Below, in pieces: positions 13,792-14,277 of a DNA stretch of 14,277 nucleotides. This DNA comes from Candidatus Atribacteria bacterium (GTDB taxonomy: Bacteria; Bipolaricaulota; Bipolaricaulia; UBA7950; UBA9294). The translations under genes and the position numbers were made by a program. The notes under the pieces were generated by a model. It saw only the letters and a program-made list of their open reading frames with translations, had not been told where the DNA came from and made no database searches. Every line of letters starts with the position of its first letter. Positions within the stretch are counted from its first letter, which is position 1. The DNA is taken from assembly GCA_004525685.1 (NCBI GenBank), contig SPBW01000043.1, positions 1 to 14,277 on the forward strand, given 5' to 3'.

Positions 13792-14277
13792 TCATCCAAA
13801 GCTCTTGCGGAAGTGGTAGCCGTATATGGCTAGGGTGATCGCGAGAGGGAAAGCGCTAGGGCGGCGGAAGAGTGTCCACACCAGAAGCTTCCAGTAGTGG
13901 AATCTTCCGCGGCTCTTAATCCCCAGGTGGTAGATGGAGCGAAAGAAAGCCAGCATGTGCTGGAGGTCCAGATGAACCTTGTTCTTCGGGAGCTTGTACT
14001 CCTGTAGGAAGACCCTGATGCGTCGATAGTGCAGGCGCGGGGAGTAGATGGTCTGCATGATCCTGCGGTGTCCCGCCTGCAGTGTCTCGAAGCTCATCCT
14101 TGGGACGAAGTTCGTCGTTCCGTCTGCATTGTCACCCGTCACGCCATCCCGCAGCCGGCCCTCCTTGCTGAGGCGCTCGTACAGTTTCGTGCCAGGGATT
14201 GCCTGGAGCAACCCAACCATCGCGGTCACAATCCCGCTCTTCTGGATGAAGTCAATCTGACGCTGGAAGATCGAGGG
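13792..14277 (-). CDS. B12-binding-domain radical SAM protein, C-terminal part (DUF4070), cut by the right edge
   Basis: The minus-strand frame is open from the right edge through 161 residues to TGA 13792; internal GTG or ATG codons near 14229 are not the true start. It begins IFQRQIDFIQKSGIVTAMVG, the end of a radical SAM barrel, followed by the DUF4070 signature: IPGTKLYERL, GDNADGTTNFVPRMS, the IYSPRLHYRRIRVFL segment, and a C-terminal RFHYWKLLVWTLFRRP and HFRKSFG. The SAM-binding CxxxCxxC and cobalamin domains would lie beyond the window. Such proteins modify lipids or other metabolites; the exact reaction cannot be told. It is convergent with the sugar locus and probably unrelated to it. 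Confidence 0.88.
   Translation of the reverse strand, partial: PSIFQRQIDFIQKSGIVTAMVGLLQAIPGTKLYERLSKEGRLRDGVTGDNADGTTNFVPRMSFETLQAGHRRIMQTIYSPRLHYRRIRVFLQEYKLPKNKVHLDLQHMLAFFRSIYHLGIKSRGRFHYWKLLVWTLFRRPSAFPLAITLAIYGYHFRKSFG

Noticed and set aside
1..14277. CRISPR arrays, insertion sequences, tRNA/rRNA genes
   Set aside because: No regularly spaced repeats, transposase reading frames, terminal inverted repeats or structured RNA genes were seen.

Overview
This is a bacterial accessory-metabolism locus: an apparently complete import and catabolism cassette for an unidentified sugar, polyol or related compound. It has two divergent, tightly packed gene sets facing away from a short promoter region at about 7830-7964. 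Ribosome binding sites are strong, several genes overlap by 1-17 nt, and base composition is moderate (a little over half GC by eye). The solute-binding protein has an ordinary Sec signal peptide and no convincing lipobox, which fits a diderm. The three-gene GlpA-like / FAD oxidoreductase / DUF1667 cluster is familiar from Thermotogae, Firmicutes and similar anaerobes or fermenters. A DUF4070-type radical SAM protein at the right edge fits the same ecology. I cannot name the species; a thermotog-like or Bipolaricaulota-like lineage is only a guess.

Minus strand, in transcription order from 7829 down to 137: RpiR-family regulator, EamA/DMT membrane transporter, zinc medium-chain dehydrogenase, class I (DhnA/LsrF-type) aldolase, two MalF/MalG-type sugar ABC permeases, family 1 solute-binding protein, and a TIM-barrel sugar-phosphate isomerase/epimerase. 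The solute-binding gene is bracketed by two intercistronic hairpins (2370-2396 and 967-1006), suggesting its mRNA is processed or stabilised separately. A further minus-strand gene may begin at the left edge.

Plus strand, 7965 to 13456: Ldh2-family (malate/L-lactate/sulfolactate type) dehydrogenase, a possible 39-residue small ORF, GlpA/LhgO-like FAD dehydrogenase with a C-terminal BFD [2Fe-2S] domain, a second FAD/NAD(P) oxidoreductase, a DUF1667 cysteine protein, and a MalK/UgpC-type ABC ATPase. The ATPase supplies the missing part of the importer encoded on the other strand, so the two operons probably form one system. Bases 13457-13791 hold no supported gene. From 13792 to the right edge lies the C-terminal part of a convergent radical SAM gene, probably unrelated.

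Inferred working: the ABC importer brings in the substrate. The isomerase/epimerase, zinc dehydrogenase, Ldh2 enzyme and aldolase rearrange, oxidise and cleave it. The GlpA-like/FAD/DUF1667 trio takes electrons from a 2-hydroxyacid or glycerol-phosphate-like intermediate. EamA may move an intermediate or end product. RpiR probably senses a phosphorylated sugar; a TGnAAT-N3-ATTnCA dyad lies in the plus-strand promoter. No sugar kinase and no glycoside hydrolase is present, so the substrate cannot be deduced from this window.
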